Shown piece by piece: positions 48,456-58,471 of a DNA stretch of 64,000 bases. The DNA lies in the NCBI RefSeq assembly GCF_024733555.1, contig NZ_JANIOF010000001.1, forward strand, positions 1,854,678 to 1,918,677, written 5' to 3'. The DNA is from Paenibacillus sp. SC116 (GTDB taxonomy: Bacteria; Bacillota; Bacilli; Paenibacillales; Paenibacillaceae). Numbering within the stretch: position 1 is the first letter of the stretch; every line of letters starts with the position of its first letter. Below the pieces are notes generated by a model. That model was not told where the DNA came from. It ran no database searches and saw only the letters and a list, made by a program, of their open reading frames with translations. The position numbers and the translations under genes are program-made.

Positions 48456-49889
48456 ATGGCAAACAAACCATTCAATGCTGGTTCAGGTAAAAGCTTTACC
48501 TTGCGTGTAGAAATGCTAAACGAAGAGACAAACTTTGTGGTCATTGCTTCAGCAATCTGTGAGCATGGCGGAGACGTTGTCGCTATCGATATGATTCAGA
48601 CGAATGTTGAAAAAACGATCCGTGATATTACGGTTACAGTCCAAGACACCGTCCAAATCGATCGCATTTCCACTTCGATTAAAGCTTTGGCTGGCGTTCA
48701 ACTGCTTCACATTTCAGATCGTACGTTCCTTATGCATCTTGGTGGCAAGATTGAAATGAAAGCGAAGCATCCTGTTCAGAACCGTGATGATTTATCCCGA
48801 GTCTATACGCCAGACGTAGCTAGAGTTTGTATGGCAATTCATGATGATCCACGCAAAGCTTTTACGCTTACGATGAAACGGAACACGGTAGCTGTTGTTT
48901 CTGACGGAACAGCTGTACTTGGCCTTGGTGACATCGGCCCGTATGGTGCAATGCCTGTTATGGAAGGTAAAGCCATGCTGTTCAAGCAATTCGGAGATGT
49001 GGATGCAGTTCCAATCTGTCTCGATACTCAAGACACAGAACAAATTATTCAAATCGTAAAATCTATCGCACCTGGATTTGGCGGCATTAACTTAGAGGAT
49101 ATTTCATCTCCTCGCTGCTTTGAGATTGAGGCTCGTTTGAAAGAAGAATTAGATATTCCCGTATTCCATGATGACCAGCATGGCACTGCTGTCGTCCTCT
49201 ATGCGGGTTTAATAAACGCATTGAAATTAGTAAAGAAACGGATCGAAGATGTCAAGATCGTCGTAAACGGGATTGGAGCTGCCGGTGTCGCTTGCAGCAA
49301 CATTTTGCTAAAAGCCGGCTGTAAAAATTTGATCGGTGTCGATATTGACGGAGCCATTGTGCGCACAAACACTTATGAACAGGATTCCTGGAACCAATTC
49401 GCTCAACGCACCAATCCGAACTTGGAGTCAGGCAGCCTAGCTGATGTCATCAAGGGAGCCGACGTATTTATCGGCCTTTCCCGAGGTGGACTTCTCAAAC
49501 GTGAGCACGTTCTTACGATGGCAGAACGCCCTATCGTATTTGCGATGGCGAACCCTAATCCTGAAATTGCTCCTGAAGAAGCGGTTGATATTGTAGCTGT
49601 TCTGGCAACTGGGCGTTCTGATTATCCAAACCAAATTAACAATTTGCTCTGCTTCCCAGGTATTTTCCGCGGAGCACTGGATTGTCGCGCATCAACGATT
49701 AATGAAGAGATGAAGCTCGCGGCCGCTGAGGCAATTGCCGCGACAATTACGGATAAAGAGCGTAACTCTTCCTATATCATCCCAAGCGTATTTAACCCGA
49801 CTGTCGTCGAGAACGTACGTAAACGCGTTATCGAAGCTGCGTTGGAGACAAAGGTAGCACGCCGTGTTCCTCGTGAGTATCGTGAGTAG
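48456..49889 (+). CDS. NAD(P)-dependent malic enzyme with N-terminal ACT domain
   Basis: A 477-residue protein. Residues about 1-85 form an ACT-like domain ([22 protein letters not shown]), a fold that often binds a small ligand. The malic enzyme part has [46 protein letters not shown] (metal site) and [18 protein letters not shown] (dinucleotide loop). It converts malate to pyruvate and CO2. It follows tctA after 26 bases, which suggests that the imported acid is malate or is turned into it. ATG 48456 was chosen for GGTGA 7 bases before. Confidence 0.92.
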   Translation: MANKPFNAGSGKSFTLRVEMLNEETNFVVIASAICEHGGDVVAIDMIQTNVEKTIRDITVTVQDTVQIDRISTSIKALAGVQLLHISDRTFLMHLGGKIEMKAKHPVQNRDDLSRVYTPDVARVCMAIHDDPRKAFTLTMKRNTVAVVSDGTAVLGLGDIGPYGAMPVMEGKAMLFKQFGDVDAVPICLDTQDTEQIIQIVKSIAPGFGGINLEDISSPRCFEIEARLKEELDIPVFHDDQHGTAVVLYAGLINALKLVKKRIEDVKIVVNGIGAAGVACSNILLKAGCKNLIGVDIDGAIVRTNTYEQDSWNQFAQRTNPNLESGSLADVIKGADVFIGLSRGGLLKREHVLTMAERPIVFAMANPNPEIAPEEAVDIVAVLATGRSDYPNQINNLLCFPGIFRGALDCRASTINEEMKLAAAEAIAATITDKERNSSYIIPSVFNPTVVENVRKRVIEAALETKVARRVPREYRE

Positions 49890-49930
49890 TGATGATTGAA
49901 TGAAGAAGGCATCAATCAGCTTGTCGTTTC

Positions 49931-49993
49931 GTTCAAAGAGATGATCATGTTTCCGATCGCTGTTGTCATCAATTGTTTCTTTTTTGAACTCTG
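49931..49993 (+). repeat. Second copy of the 17.9-kb intergenic element (partial)
   Basis: TGTTTCCGATCGCTGTTGT at 49948-49966 is identical to 17913-17931. Similarity continues loosely (a CTTTTT-GA...CTCT-C-GTTA pattern). GTTCAAA (49931-49937) can pair with TTTGAAC (49983-49989), but the long stems of the first copy are not kept, so this may be a decayed copy. Confidence 0.5.
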
Positions 49994-50105
49994 CGGTTAC
50001 AAATAAATGAAGCTGGCGACGAATGCGATTGCTCAACACGATTCAGCTCTTCGACATCCAAGCTGTTGTATGTATTCATTTTAAAGCATACTTTGGTCAA
50101 GCCCA

Positions 50106-50150
50106 AATCACCCCCCTGCTCCCCCCAGGAAACAGGGGGGTGATTATCGT
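50106..50150. terminator. GC-rich perfect hairpin after the malic enzyme gene
   Basis: AATCACCCCCCTG and CAGGGGGGTGATT pair perfectly over 13 bases around a 14-base C-rich loop. On plus ATCGTTTTAG follows; the T-run is short. It probably ends the tct operon about 215 bases beyond the malic enzyme gene. Confidence 0.65.
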
Positions 50151-50306
50151 TTTAGAACATCATATAACTACAGCAACATACTTTAGCTTCTTACCTCTAT
50201 TCAGTATAGAACATATTGCAATTGCCCCTCTTTCCGTGTTAGTCTATGTTCATCACAGCACCATCTGTGCGTGTTAGATCGTACAGTTGAAAGGAAGATC
50301 GTAGCG

Positions 50307-50492
50307 ATGACTGAATCCGAACAACCGAAGAAGACAAGCATGGCAAACGCTGCCAAAGCTTTGTTAGCGAAGAAGAAAGAACAGCAAGCCCAAGGAAATC
50401 AAGGATTCCATGGTGACCAGTCGACGAAGGCATTGAGAAGTCAAAACAACAAGAAGCCGAATAACCAACGCCGTCGTACTGGCGGATCCTAG
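50307..50492 (+). CDS. Small basic protein, unknown
   Basis: A 61-residue Lys/Gln/Asn-rich protein: helical AANAAKALLAKKKEQQAQG-like start and a basic tail KKPNNQRRRTGGS. The layout (a short K-rich helix, then a Gly/Asn stretch, then Arg-rich end) recalls small nucleic-acid-binding or DUF5302-like proteins, but I cannot name the family. AAGGAAG lies about 9 bases before ATG 50307; a longer frame from 50271 was rejected. It has its own terminator. Placed just before yhbH-spoVR, so a spore role is possible but unproven. Confidence 0.7.
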   Translation: MTESEQPKKTSMANAAKALLAKKKEQQAQGNQGFHGDQSTKALRSQNNKKPNNQRRRTGGS

Positions 50493-50592
50493 GCTGCCGA
50501 TTATTCAGAGCACGGCCTTTGTCCAGTCCGGACAAATAAGTCATGATGACTAGCAGCTTGCTTGGCAACAGCGTTACATTTGCATAAACACC

Positions 50593-50640
50593 GAAGAACC
50601 TTCATTACCACAACTTTGTGGAACAGAAGGTTCTTTTTTA
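50593..50640 (+). terminator. Terminator after the small basic protein
   Basis: AAGAACCTTC and GAAGGTTCTT pair, with a nested CCACA/TGTGG hairpin, followed by TTTT. Strong rho-independent form. Confidence 0.85.
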
Positions 50641-50725
50641 TTCTCATTTGTTCTATCACATATCCCCTTCGAACTTGAATATATTGAATACAATAGCGGT
50701 TGTGATTGTTCGAGGAGGTGTTTTC

Positions 50726-51883
50726 ATGAAAGATTTATCATATATTGTGTCACGAGAAGACTGGTCGCTGCATCGGAAAGGGTATCAGGATCAAGACCGT
50801 CATCAGAAGAAAGTACGTGAAGCAATAAAGCAAAATATTCCCGATCTCGTCACTGAAGAGAACATCATCATGTCAGATGGCAAGCAAATTATTAAAGTGC
50901 CTATCCGAAGTCTTGATGAGTTCCGATTTGTATACAACTTCAATAAGAAGAAGCATGTTGGCCAAGGGAATGGCAAGAGTCGTGTCGGAGATGTTCTTGG
51001 TACCGACAGTCAGCAACAAGGCCCAGGAAAAGGCCGCAAAGCAGGCGATCAGCCCGGCTCCGACGTGGTAGAAGCTGAAATTAGCATTGCAGAACTGGAG
51101 CAACTGCTCTTCGAAGAACTCGAGCTTCCTAATCTAAAACAAAAAGACAAGGACCAACTGGAAATTACCGATATCCGCTTTAACGACATTCGCAAAAAAG
51201 GCATTATGTCCAATATCGATAAGAAGCGTACCATTCTAGAAAACATTCGCCGTAACGCTTTAAATGGTAACCCTGGCATTCATGGCATCAATCCTGATGA
51301 TCTTCGATTCAAAACGTGGGAAGAGATTGTGAAACCTCAATCCAATGCTGTTATTATTGCCATGATGGATACTTCGGGATCGATGGGCAGCTTTGAAAAA
51401 TATTGTGCCCGCAGCTTCTTCTTTTGGATGACAAGATTTCTACGCAAGCAGTATGAAAAAGTAGATATTGTATTTATCGCCCACCATACAGAAGCAAAGG
51501 AAGTATCCGAGGAAGACTTCTTTACACGAGGTGAAAGTGGAGGTACGATCTGTTCTTCTGTTTACATTAAGGCATTAGAAATCATTGAAAGCCGCTTCCC
51601 TCCATCCCTCTACAATATTTATCCGTTCCATTTCTCAGATGGAGATAACTTAACAAGTGATAATGAGCGTTGTGTAAAATTAATTCGCCAACTGCTGAGC
51701 GTGTCCAATATGTTCGGTTACGGAGAAGTTAATCAATACAATCGCAGCAGTACCCTGATGTCTGCCTATCGCAACATTGACCTGCCTAACTTCATGTATT
51801 ATGTCATTAAGGAAAAAACCGAAGTATATAAAGCCCTAAAGCATTTCTTCAAAAAACAGCCAGCAAATGGGGTGTTCTTATGA
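50726..51883 (+). CDS. yhbH: Sporulation protein YhbH (DUF444)
   Basis: A 385-residue DUF444 protein with a von Willebrand A-like domain in its C-terminal half: the MIDAS-type motif is MMDTSGSMG (near 215). The start [34 protein letters not shown] is typical of YhbH. It is needed for normal sporulation and is usually partnered with the PrkA kinase. ATG 50726 has GAGGAGGTG 5 bases before; a longer frame from 50618 overlaps the terminator. It is followed by spoVR with an ATGA overlap. No prkA gene lies nearby. Confidence 0.93.
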   Translation: MKDLSYIVSREDWSLHRKGYQDQDRHQKKVREAIKQNIPDLVTEENIIMSDGKQIIKVPIRSLDEFRFVYNFNKKKHVGQGNGKSRVGDVLGTDSQQQGPGKGRKAGDQPGSDVVEAEISIAELEQLLFEELELPNLKQKDKDQLEITDIRFNDIRKKGIMSNIDKKRTILENIRRNALNGNPGIHGINPDDLRFKTWEEIVKPQSNAVIIAMMDTSGSMGSFEKYCARSFFFWMTRFLRKQYEKVDIVFIAHHTEAKEVSEEDFFTRGESGGTICSSVYIKALEIIESRFPPSLYNIYPFHFSDGDNLTSDNERCVKLIRQLLSVSNMFGYGEVNQYNRSSTLMSAYRNIDLPNFMYYVIKEKTEVYKALKHFFKKQPANGVFL

Positions 51884-53328
51884 CTTCAGACGATTTGAAG
51901 CAGCTAGATTATGCAATTGCCGAAATTACGGAAATTGCCGCAGGGTTCGGCCTTGATTTCTATCCAATGCGGTATGAGATATGCCCTGCTGATATTATTT
52001 ACACGTTCGGGGCTTACGGCATGCCTACTCGCTTCCATCATTGGAGCTTCGGAAAGACATTTCACAAAATGAAGATGCAATATGACTTTGGATTAAGCAA
52101 AATTTATGAATTGGTTATCAACTCCAATCCCTGTTACGCCTTCTTGCTGGAAGGAAATTCACTGATCCAGAACAAACTAATCGTCGCGCACGTATTAGCA
52201 CACTGTGACTTTTTCAAAAACAACATCCGCTTCTCCACTTCTAATCGCAATATGGTGGAAAGTATGTCAGCAACCGCAGAGCGAGTATCTCAGTATGAAC
52301 TGGAATACGGCGCACAAGCTGTTGAAAGCTTCATCGATGCAGTACTGGCGATTCAAGAACATGTTGACCCTCAAATCATTCGCCCACAGAAACTCGATAA
52401 GCAGCGATATATGGAGCTCAAAATACAGGAGATGAAAGAAGCGAAGCCTTCGAAGCTCAAAGGCTCTTACGATGATCTGTGGGATCTTGATTCTCCATTG
52501 AAAGACAGCAAGGATTCACCGCGCAAAGAGCATCAGAATCGAACGTTCCCACCCGAACCGGAGAAAGATGTTGTATGGTTCATTCAAGAGTTCTCCACAG
52601 AGCTAGAAGACTGGCAGCGTGACATTATGTCAATGCTGCGTGATGAAATGCTGTATTTCTGGCCGCAAATGGAGACAAAAATAATGAATGAGGGCTGGGC
52701 ATCCTACTGGCATCAGCGGATTGTTCGGGAGCTCGATCTTACGACAGAAGAATCATTCGAATATGCAAAGCTGAACGCATCTGTCGTACAACCATCGAAG
52801 AACAGCTTAAACCCCTACTATCTGGGGCTGAAAATATTTGAAGATATTGAGAAACGCTGGGATAAGCCGACAAAGGAAGAAAAAGAACGGCTCGGAAGAA
52901 AGGATGGGCAAGGACGCGCTAAAATATTCGAAGTACGGGAACTGGATTCCGATACATCCTTTATCCGCAATTATTTAACGAAAAAGCTCACAGATGATCT
53001 TGATCTATACGTTTTTGAGAAAAAGGGGATCGAGTGGAAAATTACAGATAAAGCTTGGGAAAATGTGCGGGATCAGCTTGTATATAGCCGTGTTAATGGA
53101 GGTTTCCCTTACCTCGTTGTGAAAGATGGGGATTACCAGCGAAGTGGAGAGTTATACGTAACACATCAATACGAAGGGGTTGAACTTGATCTCAAATATG
53201 TCGAGCGAACACTCCCTTACCTATTCACGTTATGGGGGAAATCAGTTCACTTGGAAACGAAGGTCGAAGAAAAAGGTGTTCTCTTCACTTATGACGGGAA
53301 AAAAGTTTCACGTAAGTTCATTGGCTAA
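51880..53328 (+). CDS. spoVR: Stage V sporulation protein R (SpoVR)
   Basis: A 482-residue Spo[40 protein letters not shown] at the start, [13 protein letters not shown], then the conserved [13 protein letters not shown] and [14 protein letters not shown]. SpoVR is involved in spore cortex formation; it is often found with DUF444 and PrkA proteins. The ATG overlaps the yhbH stop, so the two are coupled. Confidence 0.95.
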   Translation: MTSDDLKQLDYAIAEITEIAAGFGLDFYPMRYEICPADIIYTFGAYGMPTRFHHWSFGKTFHKMKMQYDFGLSKIYELVINSNPCYAFLLEGNSLIQNKLIVAHVLAHCDFFKNNIRFSTSNRNMVESMSATAERVSQYELEYGAQAVESFIDAVLAIQEHVDPQIIRPQKLDKQRYMELKIQEMKEAKPSKLKGSYDDLWDLDSPLKDSKDSPRKEHQNRTFPPEPEKDVVWFIQEFSTELEDWQRDIMSMLRDEMLYFWPQMETKIMNEGWASYWHQRIVRELDLTTEESFEYAKLNASVVQPSKNSLNPYYLGLKIFEDIEKRWDKPTKEEKERLGRKDGQGRAKIFEVRELDSDTSFIRNYLTKKLTDDLDLYVFEKKGIEWKITDKAWENVRDQLVYSRVNGGFPYLVVKDGDYQRSGELYVTHQYEGVELDLKYVERTLPYLFTLWGKSVHLETKVEEKGVLFTYDGKKVSRKFIG

Positions 53329-53352
53329 GCACATCCGAATATGACAACGAAT

Positions 53353-53398
53353 AACGAGCATCCCTCCCCGACTATACATAAGGGACGAGATGCTCGTT
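53353..53398. terminator. Hairpin between spoVR and the convergent gene
   Basis: AACGAGCATC and GATGCTCGTT pair perfectly, with TCCC/GGGA inside. No long T-run, but the position between convergent genes fits a terminator. Confidence 0.6.
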
Positions 53399-53445
53399 GT
53401 ATATATCCAGCATAGAATAAATCATTCCTCGCATTAACTTGCCAA

Positions 53446-53946
53446 CTAAACAGAAATTTTGTTGCCTATACGCTTGTTCATTGATCCACGCGCAGCCACT
53501 TCTTCTTGCAAGACACGAGCCCATTGCTTCGCCTCTTCATCTGTTAGCAAATCATAGGTGTGCCATACAACTTGATCCCCATTTTTAAGCTTAAATACAT
53601 AATGAGTGAAGATCGGTTGAAACAAAATACCAATTCGGGTATAAACGACCGTAAAATGTTCAATATTGGACCATGGCACCAAATCACCATTCTCCTTATA
53701 TATTCCCGATTCATCATAAACAAATAGCTGGGATTGCTTCCGCACCGTCGCACGCAATGTGACCGAAAACAATCGGCCGAAATAAACAAGTCCCATGACA
53801 GACAATGCTGCAGAACCTAATTTCCACATTGCATCAGGAATTTTAACAACTGCTGCGTAAGCCAGCGCAATACTCCCAATAATAAATAAAAGTGAAATCA
53901 TCATCTTCCTCATAACGGTCATACGATTGTAAACGATAGTAATCAT
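53446..53946 (-). CDS. Hypothetical membrane-anchored PH-like protein
   Basis: A 166-residue protein with two hydrophobic segments (about 14-34 and 42-60), then a beta-rich soluble part LFVYDESGIYKENGDLVPWSNIEHFTVVYTRIG...YVFKLKNGDQVVWHTYDLL. That strand pattern with the central PWSNIEHF resembles bacterial PH-like (bPH/DUF304-type) domains. Function unknown. ATG 53946 has AGGAGG 5 bases before. Convergent with spoVR, divergent from the exonuclease gene. Confidence 0.72.
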   Translation of the reverse strand: MITIVYNRMTVMRKMMISLLFIIGSIALAYAAVVKIPDAMWKLGSAALSVMGLVYFGRLFSVTLRATVRKQSQLFVYDESGIYKENGDLVPWSNIEHFTVVYTRIGILFQPIFTHYVFKLKNGDQVVWHTYDLLTDEEAKQWARVLQEEVAARGSMNKRIGNKISV

Positions 53947-54135
53947 GATGGCCTCCTGCTTAGAGTACGTATATGATTATGTACAACACTGAATGAAAAT
54001 AGACCTAATATCATAGTATGATTATGTTAGATGGAATGCAATATATTACATCTCAGCCTTATGAAACCTATCCCTTCACTCACAATCATATGTTACAATC
54101 AGGGATGCAAGCTTATATGGAAGAAGGGGAGCAGC

Positions 54136-54813
54136 ATGATTGCCATCATTTATGACTTGGAAATGACAGTTACACGCCGCAAAGGTCAAATATCCGAAAT
54201 TATCGAAATCGGCGCCGTTAAACTAACGCATTCCGAAGGTAAAGCGGTTATCCTCGATACATTCCAAACCTTTGTCAAGCCTACTCTGACTTCCCGAATT
54301 ACCGAGGATACAACCTCATTTACAGGGATCAGCCAGCAAGATATTATTCTTGCTGATGAATTGCCAGCAGCGCTTGAGCGCTTCGTTGCCTGGATCGGTA
54401 TCGAAGAATATGCCTTGTGTTCATGGGGCCGTGATGACAAAATACAATTTACTAAGGAATGTAGACTTAAGAAAATACCTTTGCGTTGGCTTAAAAACTA
54501 CACAGATGTGCAGCAGCAAATATCATCCTTAATGGGACGACCAAACAAACAGCAAATAGGCTTGAAAACCGCACTTGAAGAGTTGAATCTTCCTTTCGTC
54601 GGCTCTCATCATCGTGCGCTTGACGATGCATACAATACGGCATTACTATATATCAACTTTGCGGATAAAATATCACTCCATCAAAATAGAACGACAGACC
54701 ATGCGGCGTATGAGAGTGAAATATACTACAAAGATCCATCTAATGATGATGAAGATTCACTTGCAAACAATCCGTTTGCGGCACTACAACGATTGAAGAA
54801 CGATACGGAGTAA
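54136..54813 (+). CDS. DEDDh 3'-5' exonuclease, KapD-like
   Basis: A 225-residue exonuclease-fold protein. Motif I is YDLEMT with Asp7 and Glu9; motif III is HHRALDDAYNTALL, the DEDDh HxAxxD site. This architecture and the length match KapD, which in Bacillus lowers the KinA branch of sporulation initiation, and also RNase-type exonucleases. The last 40 residues are acidic and unrelated to the fold. ATG 54136 follows GGAAGAAGGGGAG; a frame from 54031 was rejected. Monocistronic with strong terminator. Confidence 0.82.
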   Translation: MIAIIYDLEMTVTRRKGQISEIIEIGAVKLTHSEGKAVILDTFQTFVKPTLTSRITEDTTSFTGISQQDIILADELPAALERFVAWIGIEEYALCSWGRDDKIQFTKECRLKKIPLRWLKNYTDVQQQISSLMGRPNKQQIGLKTALEELNLPFVGSHHRALDDAYNTALLYINFADKISLHQNRTTDHAAYESEIYYKDPSNDDEDSLANNPFAALQRLKNDTE

Positions 54814-54832
54814 ATATGAATAAAGCAATATA

Positions 54833-54868
54833 CTAAATACCCGCCCTTCTAATCAGGCGGGTATTTAG
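54833..54868. terminator. Bidirectional terminator
   Basis: CTAAATACCCGCC and GGCGGGTATTTAG pair perfectly (13 bases). It lies between the exonuclease gene and the convergent aldo/keto reductase gene. Confidence 0.8.
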
Positions 54869-54878
54869 TATGCACTTA

Positions 54879-55703
54879 CTATACGATATTGAAGTCCTCA
54901 GGATCTGGACCAACACGTTTATCTTGATTTAGCTGGTCAATAATCAACATCTCATCAGCCGTCAATTCAAAATCGAACACATTGAAGTTCTCACGGATAC
55001 GGGATGCTGTTACAGACTTAGGAATAACGATATTCCCTTTTTGTAAATGCCAGCGAATAACAACTTGAGCACCTGTCTTACCGTGGTTAGCAGCGATCGC
55101 CATCACAGCGCGGTCCTCTAGAATTTCTCCACCTTGCATAAGCGGGCTCCATGCTTCAAGCACGATGTTATGCTGGTTGCAGAATTGTCTCAAATCATTT
55201 TGAGCTAAACGCGGATGACATTCCACTTGGTTTACCGTAGGCTTGATCGAACAATGCTCCATCAAACGCTCCAAGTGATGGATATGGAAGTTAGACACAC
55301 CAATTGCACGTACACGTCCTTCTTCAGCCAGTTTCTCCAATGCTTTGTATGTTTCAATATACAAGTCACGCTCTGGCGTAGGCCAATGCACGAGATATAG
55401 ATCAACATAATCTGTACCAAGCTTGTTTAAGCTATCATCAAATGCTTTCAAAGTAGCTTCATAGCCTTGGTCGGCGTTCCAAACCTTTGTCGTTAAGAAG
55501 ATATCTTCACGGGCTACGCCTGACTCCTTCATCGCTTTACCGACACCTGTTTCATTTTTGTAGACAGCAGCTGTATCGATATGACGATAACCAACCTCAA
55601 GGGCTGTTTTGATTGCATCTTCAACTTGCGCTCCATCTTCAACCCGCCATACACCAAGCCCAAGCTGCGGCATGCGTACTCCGTTGTTCAATGTAATAAT
55701 CAT
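54879..55703 (-). CDS. Aldo/keto reductase, YvgN/YtbE type
   Basis: A 274-residue NADPH-dependent AKR5-type reductase. Catalytic set: Asp and Tyr in RHIDTAAVYKNE, Lys in LTTKVWN, His in LYLVHWP; the cofactor site IPKSVTASRIRENFNVFDF is near the end. It reduces aldehydes such as methylglyoxal. ATG 55703 has AGAGGAGA 6 bases before; a frame 20 codons longer was rejected. Convergent with the exonuclease gene. Confidence 0.93.
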   Translation of the reverse strand: MIITLNNGVRMPQLGLGVWRVEDGAQVEDAIKTALEVGYRHIDTAAVYKNETGVGKAMKESGVAREDIFLTTKVWNADQGYEATLKAFDDSLNKLGTDYVDLYLVHWPTPERDLYIETYKALEKLAEEGRVRAIGVSNFHIHHLERLMEHCSIKPTVNQVECHPRLAQNDLRQFCNQHNIVLEAWSPLMQGGEILEDRAVMAIAANHGKTGAQVVIRWHLQKGNIVIPKSVTASRIRENFNVFDFELTADEMLIIDQLNQDKRVGPDPEDFNIV

Positions 55704-56032
55704 GTTGTATCTCCTCTCACTTGTAGGTTGGACATCGTTACTGTTGGCAATTAGACATGCCAACGAACCGGATAACTAAACATCCTACTGTGTATATTAC
55801 TTCAATTTGTAACCGCGTACAAGAAGGCACCACTCTGTATCTGTATATGCACCTACACTAGCAACATGACAGGTTTCCATCTGTACTCCTTTTGTCTTAG
55901 AACATTCTAACAAATTGAACAAAAGAACTGGCTTATTAGGAATAAGAGGCCTTCAAAATCGGGTTTACCTCCCACTAATGTAAGTCCCTTTCTTGCATTA
56001 TGAGAATAAGTTTAAGTTTCGATACAGAAGCG

Positions 56033-56061
56033 TTGACACTCCATTTTACACTTGATAAGAT
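56033..56061 (+). promoter_or_regulatory. Sigma-A promoter of the sulfate operon
   Basis: TTGACA (56033-56038, perfect -35), 17-base spacer, TAAGAT (56056-56061). Confidence 0.75.
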
Positions 56062-56088
56062 ACTCCCCAATAACATAGTAACTCAATC

Positions 56089-56109
56089 GGAATTGTTTTA
56101 TTTAATTCC
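56089..56109. promoter_or_regulatory. Inverted repeat GGAATT-N9-AATTCC, possible repressor site
   Basis: Perfect six-base arms just downstream of the promoter at 56033-56061. In sulfur-uptake genes of Firmicutes a repressor such as CymR would be expected in such a place; this assignment is inference. Confidence 0.5.
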
Positions 56110-56215
56110 ACATCGACCGGATCACCGGAGATACTAACACTACTCAAGCTCAGAAAGAATGAATGGTAAAAGGGTGTCTTGGCTAATTTTCATGAATAAA
56201 AGAGGAGGGTTTACG

Positions 56216-56479
56216 ATGAGCATATCACCACAACGAGAAAATGATAGCACTACTGGATGGTCAACCGAATCAATTCCCCAAGCAGATGTTTGGCTCACTC
56301 GCATAGCAGAACATTTAAATGACCTTCGTTATGGTTCACTTAATATCGTCGTACATGATGGACGCATCGTCCAAATTGACCGCCTAGAACGCCACAGATA
56401 CGACTTGAGCGATTCGCTATCATCTGTTAAAGAGAAAGGGGTTCTCTCTCATGATCGCAGGACAAAAAAGAAAAATTAA
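56216..56479 (+). CDS. YezD-like small protein (DUF2292)
   Basis: An 87-residue protein whose second half, [31 protein letters not shown], matches the DUF2292/YezD pattern. In Firmicutes this family is found with sulfur-uptake and cysteine genes; its job is unknown. ATG 56216 has GAGGAGGG 6 bases upstream; a frame 19 codons longer was rejected. It overlaps sbp by 29 bases, so coupling is likely. Confidence 0.8.
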   Translation: MSISPQRENDSTTGWSTESIPQADVWLTRIAEHLNDLRYGSLNIVVHDGRIVQIDRLERHRYDLSDSLSSVKEKGVLSHDRRTKKKN

Positions 56480-57521
56480 AACATCTGTTATTTCCCTTTT
56501 GCTAATTGGCTTAACGGCAACGATACTCGCAGGCTGCGGTGGAAAAAGCACCAGCAATCAATCCGGAAGCAACGGAGAACAAAACAAGACAGAGATTGAA
56601 ATCCAAAACGTTTCTTACGACCCAACCCGTGAATTTTATGAAGAGTACAACAAAGCATTTGCTGCTCATTGGCTAAAAGAAGCTGGTCAAAACGTGACCG
56701 TTAAGCAGTCACATGGTGGAAGCGGCAAACAAGCTCGCTCCGTTATCGACGGACAGCAAGCAGATGTCGTGACACTCGCACTTGCCTATGATATTAACGC
56801 TATACAAAAGAAAGGGCTTCTGAAGCAGGACTGGCAGAAATCCTTCGAAGACAACAGCGCTCCTTACTACTCCACGATCGTCTTCCTAGTTCGCAAAGGC
56901 AATCCTAAACAAATTAAAGATTGGAACGATCTCATACGCGACGACGTTTCCGTTATTACTCCTAACCCAAAAACATCCGGCGGTGCACGCTGGAATTACC
57001 TTGCTGCATGGGGTTACGCCCTTAAGCACAACAACAATGATGAAGCTGCTGCACAGCAATTTGTACAATCCTTATTTAAGCGAGTTGAAGTATTGGATTC
57101 TGGCGCACGCGGTTCCACGACTACCTTCGTAGAACGCAACATTGGCGACGTTCTGATCTCCTGGGAAAATGAAGCTTTCCTAGCCGTGAATGAGCTTGGC
57201 AAAGATCAGTTCGATATTGTCGTACCTTCGTTGAGTATATTAGCCGAACCTCCCGTTGCTGTCGTTGATAATACTGTTGACAAACGTGGTACGAGAAAAG
57301 TAGCGGAAGCGTATCTGAAATATTTGTATACAAAAGAAGCTCAAGAACTCGTAGCGAAACATCACTATCGCCCTCGCCTTGAAGAAGTGGCGAAGAAGCA
57401 TGAAAGTAAGTTTCCGAACATTGAATTGTTAACGATTGATAAGGACTTCGGCGGATGGGAAGCTGCCCAGGCGAAGCACTTTGCTGATGGCGGCATTTTC
57501 GACCAAATTTATGCCAAATAA
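56451..57521 (+). CDS. sbp: Sulfate/thiosulfate-binding lipoprotein
   Basis: A 356-residue ABC solute-binding protein. The signal peptide ends ILAGC with lipidated Cys29, then a Ser/Asn/Gly-rich spacer. The mature protein has [18 protein letters not shown] and [27 protein letters not shown], hallmarks of the sulfate-binding family, and [18 protein letters not shown]. It delivers sulfate or thiosulfate to CysTW. ATG 56451 has AAAGGGG about 10 bases before. Confidence 0.93.
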   Translation: MIAGQKRKIKTSVISLLLIGLTATILAGCGGKSTSNQSGSNGEQNKTEIEIQNVSYDPTREFYEEYNKAFAAHWLKEAGQNVTVKQSHGGSGKQARSVIDGQQADVVTLALAYDINAIQKKGLLKQDWQKSFEDNSAPYYSTIVFLVRKGNPKQIKDWNDLIRDDVSVITPNPKTSGGARWNYLAAWGYALKHNNNDEAAAQQFVQSLFKRVEVLDSGARGSTTTFVERNIGDVLISWENEAFLAVNELGKDQFDIVVPSLSILAEPPVAVVDNTVDKRGTRKVAEAYLKYLYTKEAQELVAKHHYRPRLEEVAKKHESKFPNIELLTIDKDFGGWEAAQAKHFADGGIFDQIYAK

Positions 57522-57565
57522 GGCATTGCGGAATCATTACGCTTGATAGAAAGCAGGTTACGTCT

Positions 57566-58423
57566 ATGTCTATATTAAAATCCCAACGTAAACCGAGCAG
57601 GAACGCCAAAAGCGTCCTGCCTGGCTTTCGACTGTCCATGGGCTTCACCCTTATCTATTTATCCTTCTTAGTACTGATACCGCTCGCTGCGATTGTGCTC
57701 CACTCCTTGCAGATGAGCTGGGGTACCTTCTGGGAACTAATATTGGATAAACGCGTGATTGCCGCCTATAAAATTAGCTTTTTAACTTCGCTAACAGCTG
57801 CTTTGATTAATGTCGTATTCGGCTTCATCATCGCCTGGGTGCTCGTGCGCTACGACTTCACAGGCAAGAAGCTTGTTAACGGCATCATCGACCTACCATT
57901 TGCTCTGCCAACAGCAGTTGCCGGTATCGCATTAACAGCTATCTATGCGAAAGATGGCTGGATTGGCCAATGGCTGTATGCGATAAACATACCGAGCGCG
58001 TACTCCGTAGTAGGCATCACGATCGCATTGACGTTTATTGGGCTGCCATTCGTCGTCCGTACCGTACAGCCGGTATTGGAGCAATGGGATCATGATGTAG
58101 AGGAGGCTGCTGCCATATTAGGCGCTTATCGCTGGCGAACGTTCATCCGTATTATTTTGCCGCAGCTGTTCCCTGCGATGCTAACTGGATTCGCGCTAGC
58201 CTTTGCTAGAGGGCTAGGTGAGTATGGCTCTGTCATCTTTATCGCAGGCAATATGCCGTTCAAAACCGAAATCGCCCCATTGTTAATGATGACGAAGCTG
58301 GAGCAGTATGATTATGCAGGTGCGACTTCCATTGCTCTTGTTATGCTCGTGATCGCATTTGTACTCCTCCTACTGATGAATGTCATTCAATGGAGCTTCA
58401 CAAGACGCTGGGGTTCGTTATAG
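57566..58423 (+). CDS. cysT: Sulfate ABC transporter permease CysT
   Basis: A 285-residue permease with six hydrophobic segments and the EAA-type coupling loop VEEAAAILGAYRWRTFIRIILPQL near residue 175-198. Motifs LPFALPTAVAGIALTAIYA and GEYGSVIFIAGNMPFKTEIAPLLM are typical of CysT/CysU. It forms the membrane channel with CysW. It begins 44 bases after sbp; AGAAAGCAGG is a modest ribosome site. Confidence 0.93.
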   Translation: MSILKSQRKPSRNAKSVLPGFRLSMGFTLIYLSFLVLIPLAAIVLHSLQMSWGTFWELILDKRVIAAYKISFLTSLTAALINVVFGFIIAWVLVRYDFTGKKLVNGIIDLPFALPTAVAGIALTAIYAKDGWIGQWLYAINIPSAYSVVGITIALTFIGLPFVVRTVQPVLEQWDHDVEEAAAILGAYRWRTFIRIILPQLFPAMLTGFALAFARGLGEYGSVIFIAGNMPFKTEIAPLLMMTKLEQYDYAGATSIALVMLVIAFVLLLLMNVIQWSFTRRWGSL

Positions 58424-58471
58424 CCTGTTAAACGGCAGTTCAAAAGTACAATAATAATGAGGTACATGCTT

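Larger units (their letters stand above)
49890..50306. other. Intergenic region with repeat core and GC-rich hairpin
   Basis: A 417-base stretch with no supportable gene. It carries the second copy of the 19-base core found at 17913 (49948-49966), a GC-rich hairpin at 50106-50145, and AT-rich sequence before the next gene. Confidence 0.65.
55704..56215. other. Intergenic region before the sulfate operon
   Basis: This 512-base gap holds a 14-base palindrome TTAGAACATTCTAA (55897-55910), then the sulfate operon promoter (56033-56061) and an inverted repeat (56089-56109). I see no S-box riboswitch core and no gene. Confidence 0.65.

Noticed and set aside
50105..50150. GC-rich hairpin as an insertion-sequence end
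   Set aside because: No transposase, target duplication or second end is nearby; a terminator explains it more simply.
55704..56215. SAM riboswitch (S-box) before the sulfate operon
   Set aside because: I looked for the GAGGGA...GGCAACC-type core and did not find it; only a promoter and an inverted repeat are visible. A covariance search would be decisive.
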